A stretch of DNA of 64,000 nt from Anaeramoeba flamelloides (lineage: Eukaryota; Metamonada; Anaeramoebidae), in contig JANTQA010000070.1 of NCBI GenBank assembly GCA_027625915.1, positions 6,763,001-6,827,000 on the forward strand. Reading direction: 5' to 3'. Below the pieces are notes generated by a model that was not told where the DNA came from, searched no databases, and saw nothing but the letters and a program-made list of their open reading frames with translations. Numbering within the stretch: the stretch's first letter is position 1; the number at the start of each line of letters is the position of its first letter. The translations under genes and the position numbers were made by a program. This document shows positions 30,301 through 42,932 of the stretch, piece by piece.

Positions 30301-32288
30301 TCCCGATTCACTAATTCGAATTAGATATTTTTTTAAATCAAACAAGAGAGCGAATCTTGTAAATTTTCTCAAGAATTTGATTCGCTTCATAAATTGAGAG
30401 GGATTTCGTTCCAATTCCTATTCTTTTTTCATAATAGTCAAAAAAGATTCTAAATCAGTCAAACGATTTCGCCGTGGAATCAGTTGTGCTCTAAAGCAGA
30501 AGCCCGGATTTTTAATTAAAATTACATCTTGGTGGTTTTTGTAACTTTTTGAGAAAATCTCAAACAATCAGAAATAATGTGGCTATGGCACCGAATGCCG
30601 GTATTCGGTTTGCAAGTTGGACACTTTACCACTGGTCCATTATCAGTTCTCTAAAAAATGTAAATTTTTTAAAAAAACAAAATATCAGGATTTTTGCTTT
30701 TAAAAAAAATACAACTTTTTGTAAATAGGGGTATCGTTCTCGGCTTTGATTTCATAGTAACCAGATTTTTTTCTTATTTTATTAATCTTAATTATTGTAT
30801 AATTTTTGTGGTAAACCAAGATAACAGATCTTTAATACTTGAAAATTTTCAATTTTTTTTGAAAACAGACAAATTCACAAAAATGTTGACAACTTTTTTG
30901 TTCACTTCCTATTTTTGAAAATGTTTTTATGATCTTTCTTTGAAGAAAGAATTTTGTTCGTACAAATACAAGGAAAATTTTTAAATTAGTTTGACAACAA
31001 GTCAGTTATTATTGAAAAAAAGATGCTTGAAAAGCTGGTTTCAAAGGTACTAATAAATTCTAATTAATTTCAAAAAATTTTGAATTCAATTTCCATTTTT
31101 ATAAATCTTCGAACTGTTTCTTATCAAACATTCCCTTACAAAGAATATTTTGTAAAACACTAATTTTACAGAGTTTCTGAAAACTTGACTTCATAAAATG
31201 CTTTATTCACAATTGAACATAAAAATTTCACAAAAGGAAAACAAAGGAAAAATTTCCAAACCTAAATTGCAATTTATCAGTATATAAAAAGATGGAAATT
31301 GTCCCGAAAATTTTTCAAGCTTTTTTTTTTGAATTTATAATGAATGTAAAACAAAAGAATGAAATTTTTTTTAAAATTGGTTGTCTTCTGAAGAGGTTTG
31401 AAATTGTTTTACTTATTCTTTTCAAAATTGTGTTCTTGATTAAAAAAACTTTCTTTGTTGGAAATGAAAAAAAAAATAAAAAATAAAAAGAAAGCAAATA
31501 GAGATCAAAGGCAATGAGACTTAATTTGTTTAAAGTGTTTGTCTACAAAAGTTTTTCAGAATTTGGGTATAACAGAAAGAAAAAAAAAAAAAAAAAAGAT
31601 AAAAAGGAAATCGGTGCAATAATTCTTACCAGTGAATTTTGTGATGAAAAAAATCGTTATTTAAATATTTTTCAAATCGTTCCGAAAAGGTTTTATCAGT
31701 TTCAACCCAATTTATCGAATAGGTAAATACCAATTCCTCGTTTGGTATGATAGATACTAGACCTTCGTTCACAAGATTTACTTCGATCACACGATCGTCA
31801 TTGAATAGGATTGTAAAGCTTTTGTGTGTGAAAAGAGAAACCTGTTCATTCTCTTTGTCTACTTTCCCGATCATTCCCCAAATTGGTAGAGAATCGAAAT
31901 ACATTTCAAACCAAAAATTTTCTTGCACAGCGGTTGTAAATTTTTCGACATCGTCTTGAGTTAGTGTTTGTTTGCAGAGGACCGAATATTTTGTGTCCTT
32001 TTTAAACCTTGCTTTCATTCCGGAATAGAATAACTTATTTCCCTGGAAGGAAGATCCCAACGATTCTTTGGGAAGATTAAAGTCTTCATGCTTTCGTTGA
32101 CAAAAAGGTAGCCTTGAGTATTCATAGGTTTGTTGTGGGTTTTCTAATTTGCCGATCTTGTTTTGATAAAAATGGAGTTTTTCTCCATCCTCATAATGGT
32201 GGCTTTCCAAATCACATTGCACAAAATTGGTCGTGCAACAAATTGTAATTAAGAAAAGAAAAAGTGTCTGTTGATAGGATAAGCTCAT
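24316..32288 (-). CDS. TM9SF nonaspanin (transmembrane 9 superfamily)
   Basis: Three exons: 31630-32288, 29113-29516 and 24316-25037. Splice sites are TG|GTAAGA...AG|G and CGAG|GTAATT...TAG|CA, with introns of 2113 and 4075 bases. They give 594 residues in frame. Residues 1-25 form a signal peptide (LFLFLITICCTTNFVQC). The lumenal domain contains FYSGMKARFKKDTKYSVLC and ends in FTYSINWVETDKTFSERFEK, which is diagnostic. The first membrane segment follows at about 223-243, then the cytoplasmic ETGWKQLSGEIHRIPSQL, then eight more segments. GDYKWQW and SFYFGYMTVF match the conserved C-terminal half. The C-terminus is KNLKID, close to the COPI-binding KxD/E signal for Golgi retention. Members work in the Golgi and endosomes and in sorting of glycine-rich membrane segments. 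Introns are filled with mobile elements (L2 with B3, F2, H2). I cannot tell which paralogue number it is. Confidence 0.93.
25435..26735 (+). mobile_element. Family L element, copy L2, split by B3
   Basis: Pieces 25435-25489 and 26189-26735 join at TTAA into about 600 bases, the same length as L3. L3 in reverse shows the empty site (AAATATCTTTATTAAACTC). Ends are ATAAGCTATTTCTAAAAAAG and the mirror of CTAAGGTATTTCTAAAAAA. In TM9SF intron 2. Confidence 0.8.
25486..26188 (-). mobile_element. Family B TTAA element, copy B3, nested in L2
   Basis: 703 bases bounded by TTAA, inverted relative to B1. It begins TTAAGGGTCTAGCCATTTAC (right end of the family) and finishes at ACGGTTAA. Inner blocks (AACCATTATAATTGGAAATT, GAGATCTCAAAAAGC) are the complement of B1. 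Confidence 0.85.
27259..27743. mobile_element. Family F element, copy F2
   Basis: Inverted ends of about 55 bases contain GACAAGATTTTTAATTGTGA, mirrored as TCACAATTAAAAATCTTGTT. The core matches F1 (TTATTAGAATGATGATTAA, GTTGATCTACTTC, TTGAGTATTCTA). Outermost bases differ from F1. In TM9SF intron 2. Confidence 0.65.
27870..28240 (+). mobile_element. Family H repeat, copy H2
   Basis: Shares CTCTCTCCAAAATTTT, TATTTCAATTAG...GTTCTAATTTGGTA and AATTTTGGTTTGTTAAAA with H1 (39840-40440) and H5 (63150-63730). The left half is missing. Confidence 0.65.
28241..29112. other. Rest of TM9SF intron 2, nothing recognised
   Basis: Very A/T-rich intron sequence ending upstream of the exon 2 donor. No repeat copy or RNA recognised. 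Confidence 0.4.
30230..30660. other. Compositionally distinct patch in TM9SF intron 1
   Basis: This stretch is visibly richer in G and C than the intron around it. It carries an eight-G run at 30243-30250. A 64-codon minus-strand frame (30220-30414) runs MERNPSQFMKRIKFLRKFTR... with varied residues. About 80 bases near 30575-30655, read on the minus strand, contain tRNA-like A-box (GGACCAGTGGTAAAGTGTCC) and B-box-like elements that do not fold cleanly. I see no functional product and suspect captured or decayed sequence. Confidence 0.3.
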
Positions 32289-34018
32289 TTAATTTTTTAC
32301 TTTGAAAGAAGAAAAGAAACTCGAGAAGTAATTTTTAAAAAATAATGAATTGGCCGAGATTAAAATTTTTGATTCAATTTCCCTCTGTTTGGAAAAAATT
32401 AGTTATTTTTGTTATGAAACCAATGTTTGGGTGAGTTTCTTTTCTTTAATAAGTTGATCAGTAAAGTAAGTACTTTTTTTTTAAAAGTCAAACAAAATTT
32501 TTATCTGATTTTCAATTTTTTTGTGTTTCTTCATTGGGTAATAATTCCTCTAATCTTTGAAATATTTCAAAATTAAATCGATATTTAAAGAAATGTGTTG
32601 TTTATAGTAATTGTTAATTTTTGGAAATTATTTTTATTGTCTCTATGAAAATTTAATTTCTTTGGATTTTTTTATTTGTCCAAAATTACTTTTTGATTTT
32701 AAAAAAAAGTTTTTAATTTGATAAATACTTTTAAAAAACAAAATTTTAGTTAAATAAAAAATTCAAAATGGTTTCTGGCTTTTGGTATTAAATTAATTCG
32801 TATATAAAAAAGAATTATTTCAGATTTATTAGAATACAAATTATGGATGTTTTTTCAGGTTTGTGATGGGATATTTTTTACAATAAAACCCCTCAATTAA
32901 TATTTTGAAGAACTTAAAGTCCTCACATTTTTATTCTAGAGATTCTTGTTGTATTTGGGATAATAAAATCAAATATGATATTTTATCAAAATTAGTTCAT
33001 TATTAAAGAATTTCCAATACATTCAAGGCAGGTTAAATGATTTTGAGTTAATATTTTTTGACATACTTAGGTTTGCATGAGAATTGATAATATTAGTTGA
33101 CCTTTTTTTTTTTTTTAATTGTTATAATGAATATACTAATCTTTAAAATTGTTAAAAAAGTAGTTTTTTTTTTTTTTTTGGAATTGAAGAAATCATTTTC
33201 CTCATAGACTTGTAACGTTTTTCATTTATTTTTTGTTTAGAAATTTCAATAAAGAATCATTATTTTCTTCATCATTAACCAATGAAAAGACAAAAAACGA
33301 GTCTTTATCTTGGTTAATATATATTAATATTATTCAATAATTTTTTTCTTTTTTTTTTATTTATTGGGATTATTTCTCAAATCCAAAATTATCAATTATT
33401 TAAATATATATTCTTATAAATAAACAACCAAAGGACAAATAATCGAAATCTTCAATAATTTTTAGTTTAGAATGATATATGCGTAATTTGTGAAATTATA
33501 TTTTTCTTTTATTTTTATCATAAAGATATAATATATCAGTTTAGAAAATTTGTGAAATTTCTTAATCTTAAAAGGGAAGTAGAAAATACCCATTTTAAAT
33601 ATTGTTTTTCCTTCGGTTTTATTGACCTTTTGATTTTAATTTTTTTGTTCTTAGGTTTTCTTGAGTTTTCTGTTTCTTTGGAAAAGTAACATCGGTTTAG
33701 AATAAAGGAAAACCCAGGAAGGTTCACATTGGATTGTTTCCAATTTCAGAAATAAACAGAAAATTTAAGAAATTTTCTTTTCATTTCTCAAATTAAAAAA
33801 AAAAAAGTAATTAGATCTTTCCCAAATTCGATAAAAATGAGTTAAATGTTTGATTTTTGTCAATTATTTTGAATACTGGGTAAACTAGACTATCTAAAGT
33901 ACTCTAAAGTATGACGATTTGTTGATATTATTGTATCTAACAATTTTAAATATTCTTGGCAATTCCACCCAAAAATATTTATTATTAAGTTCTATCTAAA
34001 TTTATTTTGATTTTTATT
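32289..34018. other. Intergenic upstream of TM9SF
   Basis: This holds the TM9SF promoter region and long A/T tracts. The minus-strand frame 33536-33727 (63 codons) is Lys-rich and unrecognised. No supported gene or repeat copy. Confidence 0.4.
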
Positions 34019-34214
34019 TACCATCAGTACACTTTAAGGTACAAAATGCAACAAAATTTAGGGCACAAAAAATTTCTCCAATTAAGGCGAATAATTCAAA
34101 TTCTAGTAAAATAATTTGTCGAAAAAAAAATAACATTTTTTTTGCTTCATTTGAGTTTTTTTTGTACCTTAAATTTCGTTACAGTTTGTATCTTCAAAAT
34201 GAAACTTACTGTCA
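34019..34214. mobile_element. Family A MITE, copy A3
   Basis: About 196 bases; ends CCATCAGTACACTTTAAGGT and GAAACTTACTGTCA. The arms and centre (AAATTCTAGTAAAATAATTT) are in the order of A1 and A4 but more diverged, with the centre inverted relative to them. Confidence 0.75.
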
Positions 34215-34878
34215 TTAAAATAAGTATTTTCTAAATTTGTATCACATTCAAAATATTTTTTATTGTAATTTTCTAATTTTATTTATTAATTTCTAATATT
34301 TCAATTTAAATTAGAATTTATAATTGATTTGTTTGAAAATTTTATACTATTTTTTAATAAAATTTTCTTAATATTATAAATTCATAATATGTCGAAGAAT
34401 GAATTTTTAATAAGAATAAATAATTCTTCATTTTCTTTTGTAATATTATAAACAATTCTTACGTTTTGTTAAAATTGTTTTTTGAATTTTTTGGAAAGGT
34501 TTATATTTACTTTTTTATTTTCAAAAAAAAAAACAGAATAATTGTTTTTTTGAAATAAAACTTGACTTTAAATTTATAAATATTTTTTATCTTCTATTTT
34601 CAACTAATAATTAATTTATTTCTAATCTACTTTTGATCACTTAATTCCTGATAAAAAGTAGGATTTTATTTTTTTTTTTAAAAATTTGTTTTTAAAAAAA
34701 TCTAAATTACTATTTTAAACGAGAATAATATGTTCTGTAATTTTTAAAAAAGTATATTAAATAATGATTGAAATATTTGCCAAACTGATTTAAGGTGAAA
34801 TTGAGTAAAATAAAAAATTTTATATTATTTTGACACTTTTCACAATAAACTACAAATTAAAATTTATTTTTTTTCAGG

Positions 34879-35568
34879 GATTATAACCCTCTTTGGTTCC
34901 TCTATAACAGGGGAATATTGTGAATGTGAATAAATCATACCAGTGTTCAATTGTTCCAATATCTATCTATCTATCTATATATATATATATATATATATTA
35001 AAATATTATTAATCAATAAATACTTTCATTTGTACTCAAGGTTAACTATTAAAATTGTTATTTTGGAATTTTTTTTTAAAATTCCTTTTCTGAACCTGCG
35101 TTTAATAAACCCCAAATAATAATCTCTTTTTCCGATAAAGGGTGTAGTTTAATTGGAGAAATTAAACAAATTCAGGAGTTTAATTCAGTATTCTTCTCAA
35201 TATATCTTTTCAATTTTTAAATCTGATCATTTTTTCTAATTTAGTCATATTTTTTTTTGTTTTTAATTTTTTTTTTTTTTTTTTTTTTTTTTAGAAATCA
35301 ATCCAATAATGGTCTTTCAAAATTCCAACATCTAGCTCATTCGAAATCAAACTTAAACTGTTTCCTTTTGTATACTGACAGATTGTTTCCAAATTGTTTT
35401 CTTCTTCTCTTCTCTTCTTTTCTTTATTATTTCTTCTTTTCTTCTTTTCTTTTCTTTATTATTTTTTTTTTATCAAAGTCGATTCGAAAAATTAATATGT
35501 TTGAAAAACACAAAAACAACTTTAAGAACGTTGAGACTTTGGAATTTCTTTTAAAATGTTTACATTAG
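34879..35568 (+). CDS. Possible small-exon gene, unassembled
   Basis: There are four coding-like plus-strand stretches. After TTTTTTTCAG at 34878 comes IITLFGSSITGEYCECE. At 35080-35185 comes NSFSEPAFNKPQIIISFSDK, continuing GCSLIGEIKQIQEFNS. After a T-run and TTTTAG at 35294 comes NQSNNGLSKFQHLAHSKSNL. Near 35497-35568 comes MFEKHKNNFKNVETLEFLLK ending at TAG. Their composition differs from the A/T background, but frames do not join without assumptions, and the confirmed introns of this window do not use long pyrimidine tracts. Function unknown. It would be convergent with CCT5, whose stop codon is at 36026. Confidence 0.2.
34963..35000. repeat. TATC/TA microsatellite
   Basis: ATCTATCTATCTATCTATAT followed by a TA run. 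Confidence 0.9.
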
Positions 35569-36025
35569 AATTTTACATCTAAATGTGACAAATTTGCGTA
35601 TCTTGTTATATTTTAGCAAAATACCCATTTGTTCGCAAATAAATACTCTTTAGTGAATTAGTGTTTGTTTCTGTAGAAAAGTTGGGTTTTCACATAAAGG
35701 AACTGTTTTTTCAAGAATAAAACACATCTAATAATAGGGTTTGTTGAAAAATACTAAATCAAATTAAAGGTCTTTTTGTTTCAGATATACAAATTAAAAA
35801 AATAAAATAATTCAAAATTTAGCATAAATTTATATTGTGTACGTTATTATTTTGTTGTTCGATTTCATCGAAATTTTAACAGAAAGGGATTTTTTTTTTC
35901 AATTAATTAAACAGTAAAATTAAAAAAAAAGAAAAAAAAAAAAGAAAACACACTTCGAATATAAGAGATGTAAAAAAAGAAAAGTCAAAAGAAAAAGGAA
36001 AAAAAAAAAAAAAACAGTGAGCAAC

Positions 36026-39000
36026 TTAATATTGACCAGTTGGGCGAATAATATCATCAATTTTTAAGATCATTTTAGCCATTTGCGTTGCTAATAAAAA
36101 TTGTTGGATTTTTCCTCTTAATGTATCAAAAACATTTTGTTCTTTCATATTGTCAGTTCCTTTTGAAAGACAATCAATTCCTAAGAAAGGTTTTTTATCT
36201 TTCATTTGTTTAAGTTGAATTTCTGAAACTGCTTCCAATGAATTTAATCCTGAATTTGAAGCTAAAGCGATTGGCACAGATAGAAGCGCTTCAGAAAATG
36301 CTCTAATTGAATATTGTTCGATTCCTTTAATCTATTAAATACAAATTAAATAAAATAATTCGGAAGAATATATAGGAATTAAATAAATAAATGAAAAATT
36401 AAAACATACAAAAAAACACGAAAATTAATCGAACGAATAAAATAGTAATAAAATGAATGAAAGAAAAAATAAAACGAATGAAATATTAATAAGCAAAAAG
36501 TAAAAGAAAAATAGAGGAAAAAAAAAGAAAAATTTACCTCTTTGGAAGCTTTATTAACGGCAACTGAACAACTAATTTCAGCAGCACCTCCACCATATAC
36601 AATTCTATTATCTTTAATTAAATTTCTGGTAACACAAAGAGCATCGTGGATTGATCGTTTTCCTTCTTCAACAACCATTTTATTACCGCCCTTAACAAGA
36701 ATTGTAACAGTTTTTGTATTAGAACATTTTTCAATTACAATCATTTTTTCGTCTGTTGTTCCTATGGATTTCTCAGTTACCATTCCTGCCTTTCCTAATT
36801 TTTTTTCTGTCAATTCAGAAAATCTTGGAACAATTCTTGCACCAGTTGCGATAGCAATCAACTATTTTATCAGTTATTTATTGCAAGTGTTTAAAATATG
36901 AATATTTATAAATAAAAAAAAATTTCGTTATATTTATATATATAGATAGAATGTTAGAAGAAATTAGTTTAAAATTTTGTTAAATATGGATAAATTGATC
37001 ACCATTAAAAGATTACACAGCATTATTTTTATTAAAAGATGTGTTTGTGTTTAATAAAGGCAAGAATTAAATAAACAAAAAAAAAAAATTAATTCATTCC
37101 AAATTTTTGTTTTTGAATTTTTTTTTTATTCTGTTTATAACCATTGATGATAAATTATTTAGGAACTAGTAACTCTTATTTATTTTTTTTTCAAAAGTCA
37201 ACAGAGTAATTATTTACGCAAGGATACAATTAAGCCCGATACACAATCACCTTTATCAACTTTAGAGAGATGAGCTATCATTTTTAAAAGAGTTTATTTT
37301 TCCCAATGAAACTTTCAGTCAAAAGATCTGATCCTTTTTTGTTGGTATTTTTGTATCTAATTAGAAATTGAAAAATTTGCAAAAAAATTTTTTTTTTGAA
37401 GAAATCTCACTTTTAGTAATTTCTGTGAGTTTGTATGAATAAATAAACTTTATGCTTTAATCTTATTTTGAAAATACAATAAAAATAAATCAAATATTGA
37501 ATCCATGAAGATCGAAAAAATTTGATCATTTATTTTATTCACAAATATTTATTTCATTTATTGAAATTTAAAAGATTAAGCAATATTCTTTTTCAAATAT
37601 TCATGAGTATAAACAAGGAACTATTAGTATTAAAATAAGTTTATTTGATAATATCTATTATTATTTTTTTTTATTAGATTTATTAATTTGAATTGGTTTT
37701 ATTTGTTTGAAAATCTAAAAAAAAATTGAGAAATAATTGAAAATTCTATTGATAAATTTGGTCTATGTGTGGTTTATAACTCACAGAAAGAATTAAGATT
37801 GAGTAATTAATCATCGATTGTTAAATAATCAAATTAAAAGGTATTTCTTTAGATTATAAGTTGAATTTTCCAGGTTTTCAAAAAGTATTTTGGGAGAATT
37901 TTTAATTTATTGTTTGGTTTTTTTCTTGTATTTTTTTATTCGATAAAAAGAAAAAATTGTTTTGAACTGTTATTGGAATCAAAAAATTATATTTTTTTCA
38001 AGTTTAAAATAATTTAGTGTAATTTTTTTGAAATTAAGTAGGTTTTTTATCCTGGGTTATTTTTGAACTTATTGGTGTTTTATTTTTAAAGTGTATTTTT
38101 GTACACTTCCCTTCGAAAATAATAAGATTTCAATCTTCTTTGAAAGAAAATAATTTTTTTTTTAAATAATTCAGAAATATGTTTGAATTTTGAACTTATC
38201 AAAAATGTGAAAAATGGATCAAACTTTTTTTAAAAACAAGAATTCATTTCTGAAAATAGCTTTAAAAGTAAGTTTGATTTTTGTAATAATCATATTTTTA
38301 CATCATTTTTCAATTTCAAGATGCATTAAATTTTTTTGAATTTGCTATTAAATTTACTTGAATGATTTTTTTTAGTTTACTAGTCACTTTAAACAATCAC
38401 AAAAACAAACAATAATAAATAAATTTCAAATTTTTACTTCAATATCTGTTCCAGAAACCCATCTCACCGAAGGTAATTCCTTTTGTAAAAGTAAATGGTT
38501 TGCTTCATCATCAAAACCCCATTGGCATAAAACAAGTGTAGCACCAGATTTTTTCACTAAATCTGTCATTTCCTTAAAATAATTTTGTTCAATTTCGAGT
38601 AACTCTTTATATTTTTTTACAGAATCAATATCTAATTTGTGTCCAGTTTTTGGTTTTGGTGGTTCAAATGGACATGTAAGAATGGCAATTTTGGCATTTT
38701 TGATTTGCTTTGGCATTTGTGGATGTGAAAAATTTTTTGGGATAATGATCCCGTCAATTAATTCTGTCTCTCCAAGTGTTCCTCCGGTTTTGCCTTCAAG
38801 TTTGATAAGATCAAATCTTACATCTTTTCTTTCAAGATCAGCTACGGCAAGTACAGCTTCAACTGAAATTTTCGCTATTTTATCAGTATATTGATTCACT
38901 CTATAAGTGAAGAAAATTTTGAAATAAATGAAATTGGAAAAATTAATTTAGTAAAATTATATTTAAAGAAAGTTAGGAATTGGTATTATCAGTTAGAAAT

Positions 39001-42000
39001 TGGTATTATAGGTTAGGAATTGTTATTATATTATGTTAAAATTTTGAAAGAAGATAAATATTTTGTCATCTTTTTCTTTCTTGAATTTTTTAATTTTTTT
39101 TTTTGCCAAAAAAAAAGTTAATGAAATCACAATAAGAATAAAACAAAATTATTAAATAAAAATGTAAAAATTATTATTTTCCGAGATACAATCATAAGTT
39201 TTATGTTTTTAGGAATATAAAAGAAATTGCTGTTTCAATTGAGGAAACAGATAAAATCAAATCTAATAATGAATAAATGTTGGTAGAAATTTTCTGAATT
39301 TCTAATTTATTTCATTTCTTCTTTTTTTGTTTTAGTTTTTTTTTTTATTTTTATTTTTTTTCAATCAAAGATTGAAATTTAGAAACCTTAGACATAGATT
39401 GTGAATCAGAGAATCTAAAAATACACGAATTTTAAGTCAATTGTAGATATCCGAAAATTTTTAATCACAATTATTTGTTTATTTTGAGGAAGAAGTGTGA
39501 AATACACTGTATATTTCCCAAAAGCTAAATTTCTAAAAAGAAATTTACGCGTAAAATTATAGATTTCACTATTTTAATCAAGAGAATTTTTGTAAAATGT
39601 AGATATTTGTAGATCCTCTACATTTGTTGACAATTTTTTTTTTCACAATCCCTATCAAAAAGATAAATTTTGTTTGAGCGAAGTAAGATACTTTGTTTAT
39701 TATGACTTATTTTTAATTATGATCTAAAATGGTTGATATTTATGAAGTAAATGTATTTTATTTTTAATTTTCCATTAGTTTTCCCAAAAAATAAATGGTC
39801 TTGGTAGAAATCAAAACTCGGCGCAGGTGTTTCTAAAGTCAAATAACCACCCTGGAAATATACACAAATGTAGAGAATCTAAACTAAAATTCAAAATTTT
39901 CCACACAGCTAAAAAGTTACAAACAATCACAATAATACAATTTCATTGAAATTGGAGATAATTTTGATTTTTGTAAAATATGAAAACCATTTTTTCATCT
40001 TTTCGTTTTTGTTTTCATTTCATTGTTTGAATTACGTAATTTGTTTCGTTCGATCAAATTTTTTTTGAACTATTGATATTATGTTAAAGTTGAGTTTTTC
40101 CAAATAGAAGAACTCAAATAAAATTAGTTGGTAGTATCTAACCATTGATCGATCAATATTCCTAATAGAATTTAAACAAATTTACCAATGTATTTTTTTG
40201 TTTTGCTCTCTCCAAAATTTTTAACACACTCATGATTTGTTTGTATTGATAATTATTTATTTATTGTTTTGTGAGTATTGTAATTTATAAAAAAGTGTTA
40301 ACATTTCAATTAGTGAATGGTTCTAATTTGGTAAATCTTCTTGAATTGATTAATTAAGTTTTTTTTTTCACAAATCAAATTTTGGTGTGTTAAAAATTTT
40401 GAATTGGGGTTTATAAATGTCTACAATTATTACCCTCAGCCTTAATAAAATGTTTTAAATATTTGGCCAACAGTAGTGCAAATGAAATATGTTAATTTAT
40501 TAAGTTTTAAATGAGAATTTTATAGATAGAGAAACATCTATAAAGTATTAGTTTTTAAGAACCAGAATTTGTTTTTCGAAATTTTTCTTTTTGGTATTCC
40601 TTTATATTTATTTATTTATTTATTTTGATTAAAAATTGAATTTACCAATAGAACTTTATAATTGTTACTAAAAAATCTAATTTGTTTTTTCAAATTCAAT
40701 CTCCAAATAATAGAATGATTCTAAAAAAAGTATACTACCGTTTTAAAAATGTGAGGACTTTTTTAAAACTTTTATCAAGTTTTCGATTTTATAGAATTGA
40801 AAACTTTTTAAGAATTAAAACTTTTATAAAGTTTTCATTTATTAAAAAAGTGAAGACTCAACCTTTAAATATGAGGTAGAGGTTGGAGCCTGAAGATAAG
40901 CACTTTTATTAAAAAAAAAGTTTTCACTTTTTATTAAAACACACTTTATGAAAAAAAAGTTTTAATTCTGACAAAGTCATCACTTTATTAAAATAAAAAA
41001 CTGGCAAAATCATAAAAAAAAATTCATCACTTTTTTAAAATGATTGTAAATCAAAAAATATCTTATTTTTTAGGGTTTGTAATTAAATTCATTTATTTTG
41101 TTCAACTTTTCTTAATTTTTCTACTCTTTGTAAAAGGAATTGAATTGAATATTAAGAGAATTGATTACCCTTGCCTTGTCAAATAGAATTGAAAGCATAA
41201 ATATTAATAAAGTTTTTAAATTTATTAATTATGAATATGCTTGGAATCTCCAAAATTTTTAATTAAGGAATTTTTAATCTTTTATTTTAGTTTGCCAATT
41301 TTGTTTTATTAAGACTCTTTTTAAATTCAGTAAAAGAGTACTGATTATTACCTTCGTGCTTTATTAAAGTTATAAAGTGCAATATTTAATTCATATTCCC
41401 CAGATTTAAATTCTTACATGCTTTAAAATAATAATGTGCTAAAACTTATTATCATTATGCACTTTTTTAATAATACTTTTAAAACAATAATTGAAATGAA
41501 TGTAATACTTTTATTAAATAGTTTTTCAAAATTATTTGTTTTGAAATTGAATTTGTCCTTTTTCATTTTGATAAAAAAAAATTGGGAAAGAATTTAGTAT
41601 GCTGATTTCTGGTTTTTGAAACTTTGAGAATCTTCAAAATGCAAAGAAAATTAAAAAATTGTTTTGATTCTATTTTTAATTTATTTTATTGATGCTGGTG
41701 ATGTTTTTCGAATAATTCAAAAATCTTCTTTTTATTAATTAAAATGAGTATCTATTTTTTTTTATGTGGGCTTTTTTGAGACACATCCCTATCCAGTGAA
41801 TAATTGAATCTTTCCCTTATAGTTATCTTTTATGATCAATAAAGTGGGTAGATCAAAGAAATGGAAAAAAAAAGCTTTTGTCTTGAAATTTGATCTTATT
41901 AAATCTAATTATTTCAATTTAATTTCAAAAAGTCGTTTTTACTTTTACCAAAGCTGATATTGGAATTCTTTTTCAAAAAATTTGTTTGGCTTTGGTTGTT

Positions 42001-42932
42001 TGCTTGTCAAAGTTAGGTTTAAAAAAACAAATCTCAGATTTTGTTGTTGAAGTTATTTATTGTTTATTTGGGAAACACATTTTCATTTTTCAAGATCTGG
42101 TCAAATTAGTATGAACAGAAAATTTAATTAAACACCACTCTTTCATCTGTTAACAAAAAAAAAAATACAAGATCATTTCTTGCTTTTTTGGACAAGAAGA
42201 AAAAACCATTCAAAAAAAAAAAAGCAAAAAAAAAAAAAAAAAAAAAAAGAAAAAGTACAAACATTTTAGAACCTAAAGAAGTTTTAGCAGCCTTAATTAA
42301 AGAGCCACAATTTTCTTTATCAAATTCAATTTTATCACAAATCGAAATTAAGTGCTTGATGGCAATATCACAAGCCTTTTCATAGCCTTCAGAAATTTTT
42401 GAAGGATGAATTCCTTTTTCGAGAAGACTTAAAGATTCTTCTAATAACGCACCAGCTAAAACAACAACACTTGTTGTTCCATCACCAATTTCGTCGTCCT
42501 GTCCTTGACTTAATTCAACTAAAAGTTTGGCGATTGGGTTTTCAACTTGCATCTTTTTAAGTAAAAAATTTGAGTTTATTTTTTTTGTGTGTGAGCAAAC
42601 CAAAGAAATAAGTTTGAGATTATTTGTGATAAAAAAAAACAAAAAGGCTTTTTCTTTCTTTGATTTAATTCATTTTGTTTTTAATGTGTTAAAAAAACAA
42701 AATTTACATTTTTAAGAATAGTTGCGCCGTCGTTTGTTGCTGTAACTTCACCGTCTTGATCCACAAGAATTTTATCCATACCAAGAGGACCAATTGAAGT
42801 TTTCATTAAATTTGCAACAGTCATCGCAGCAAGAATGTTTGCTTTACGGGCTTCAGATCCTGTAAGTCTTTCTTTTTGATCTTGGTCACGAATAATGATA
42901 AAAGGTTTTCCAGATGAATCGTATCTAAGCAT
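36026..42932 (-). CDS. CCT5: T-complex protein 1 subunit epsilon (CCT5)
   Basis: Five exons: 42708-42932, 42263-42552, 38438-38900, 36538-36861 and 36026-36331. Splices AAT|GTAAAT, AT|GTTTGT, GAA|GTAAAA and GAG|GTAAAT join in frame to 535 residues (human CCT5 is 541). Group II chaperonin signatures are present: [14 protein letters not shown] (about 46-59), NDGATIL (67-73), [14 protein letters not shown] (98-111) and [10 protein letters not shown]. Epsilon-specific stretches include [46 protein letters not shown] and [16 protein letters not shown]. It is one of eight subunits of the cytosolic ring that folds actin and tubulin with ATP. Intron 2 (3362 bases) carries H1 and K1; intron 3 (1576 bases) is mostly D2. 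The donor AT|GTTTGT is non-canonical but is the only one that keeps frame, giving [12 protein letters not shown]. Confidence 0.96.
37158..38392 (+). mobile_element. Family D TTAA element, copy D2
   Basis: 1235 bases in CCT5 intron 3. Ends are TTTAGGAACTAGTAACTC and the mirror of TTAAAGTGACTAGTAAAC. It is co-linear with D1. The right end is only 45 bases from the end of exon 3. Confidence 0.8.
38971..39030. repeat. Three tandem 20-base units
   Basis: Three consecutive variants of AGTTAGGAATTGGTATTATC at the start of CCT5 intron 2. Confidence 0.85.
39840..40440 (+). mobile_element. Family H repeat, copy H1
   Basis: Full-looking copy: TTTTCCACACAGCTAAAAAG, ACAATTTCATTGAAATT-type block, TTTCGTTCGATCAAATTTTT, CATTGATCGATCAATATTC, GCTCTCTCCAAAATTTTTAA and TGGTGTGTTAAAAATTTTGA. 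It matches H5 in reverse over nearly all this length. No coding frame. In CCT5 intron 2. Confidence 0.75.
40690..41050. mobile_element. Family K inverted-repeat element, copy K1
   Basis: Two halves of AAAACTTTT/AAAAGTTTT-rich sequence pair around AACCTTTAAATATGAGGTAG. K2 (54690-54990) carries the same centre inverted, CTACCTCGTATTTAAAGGTT. Confidence 0.6.
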
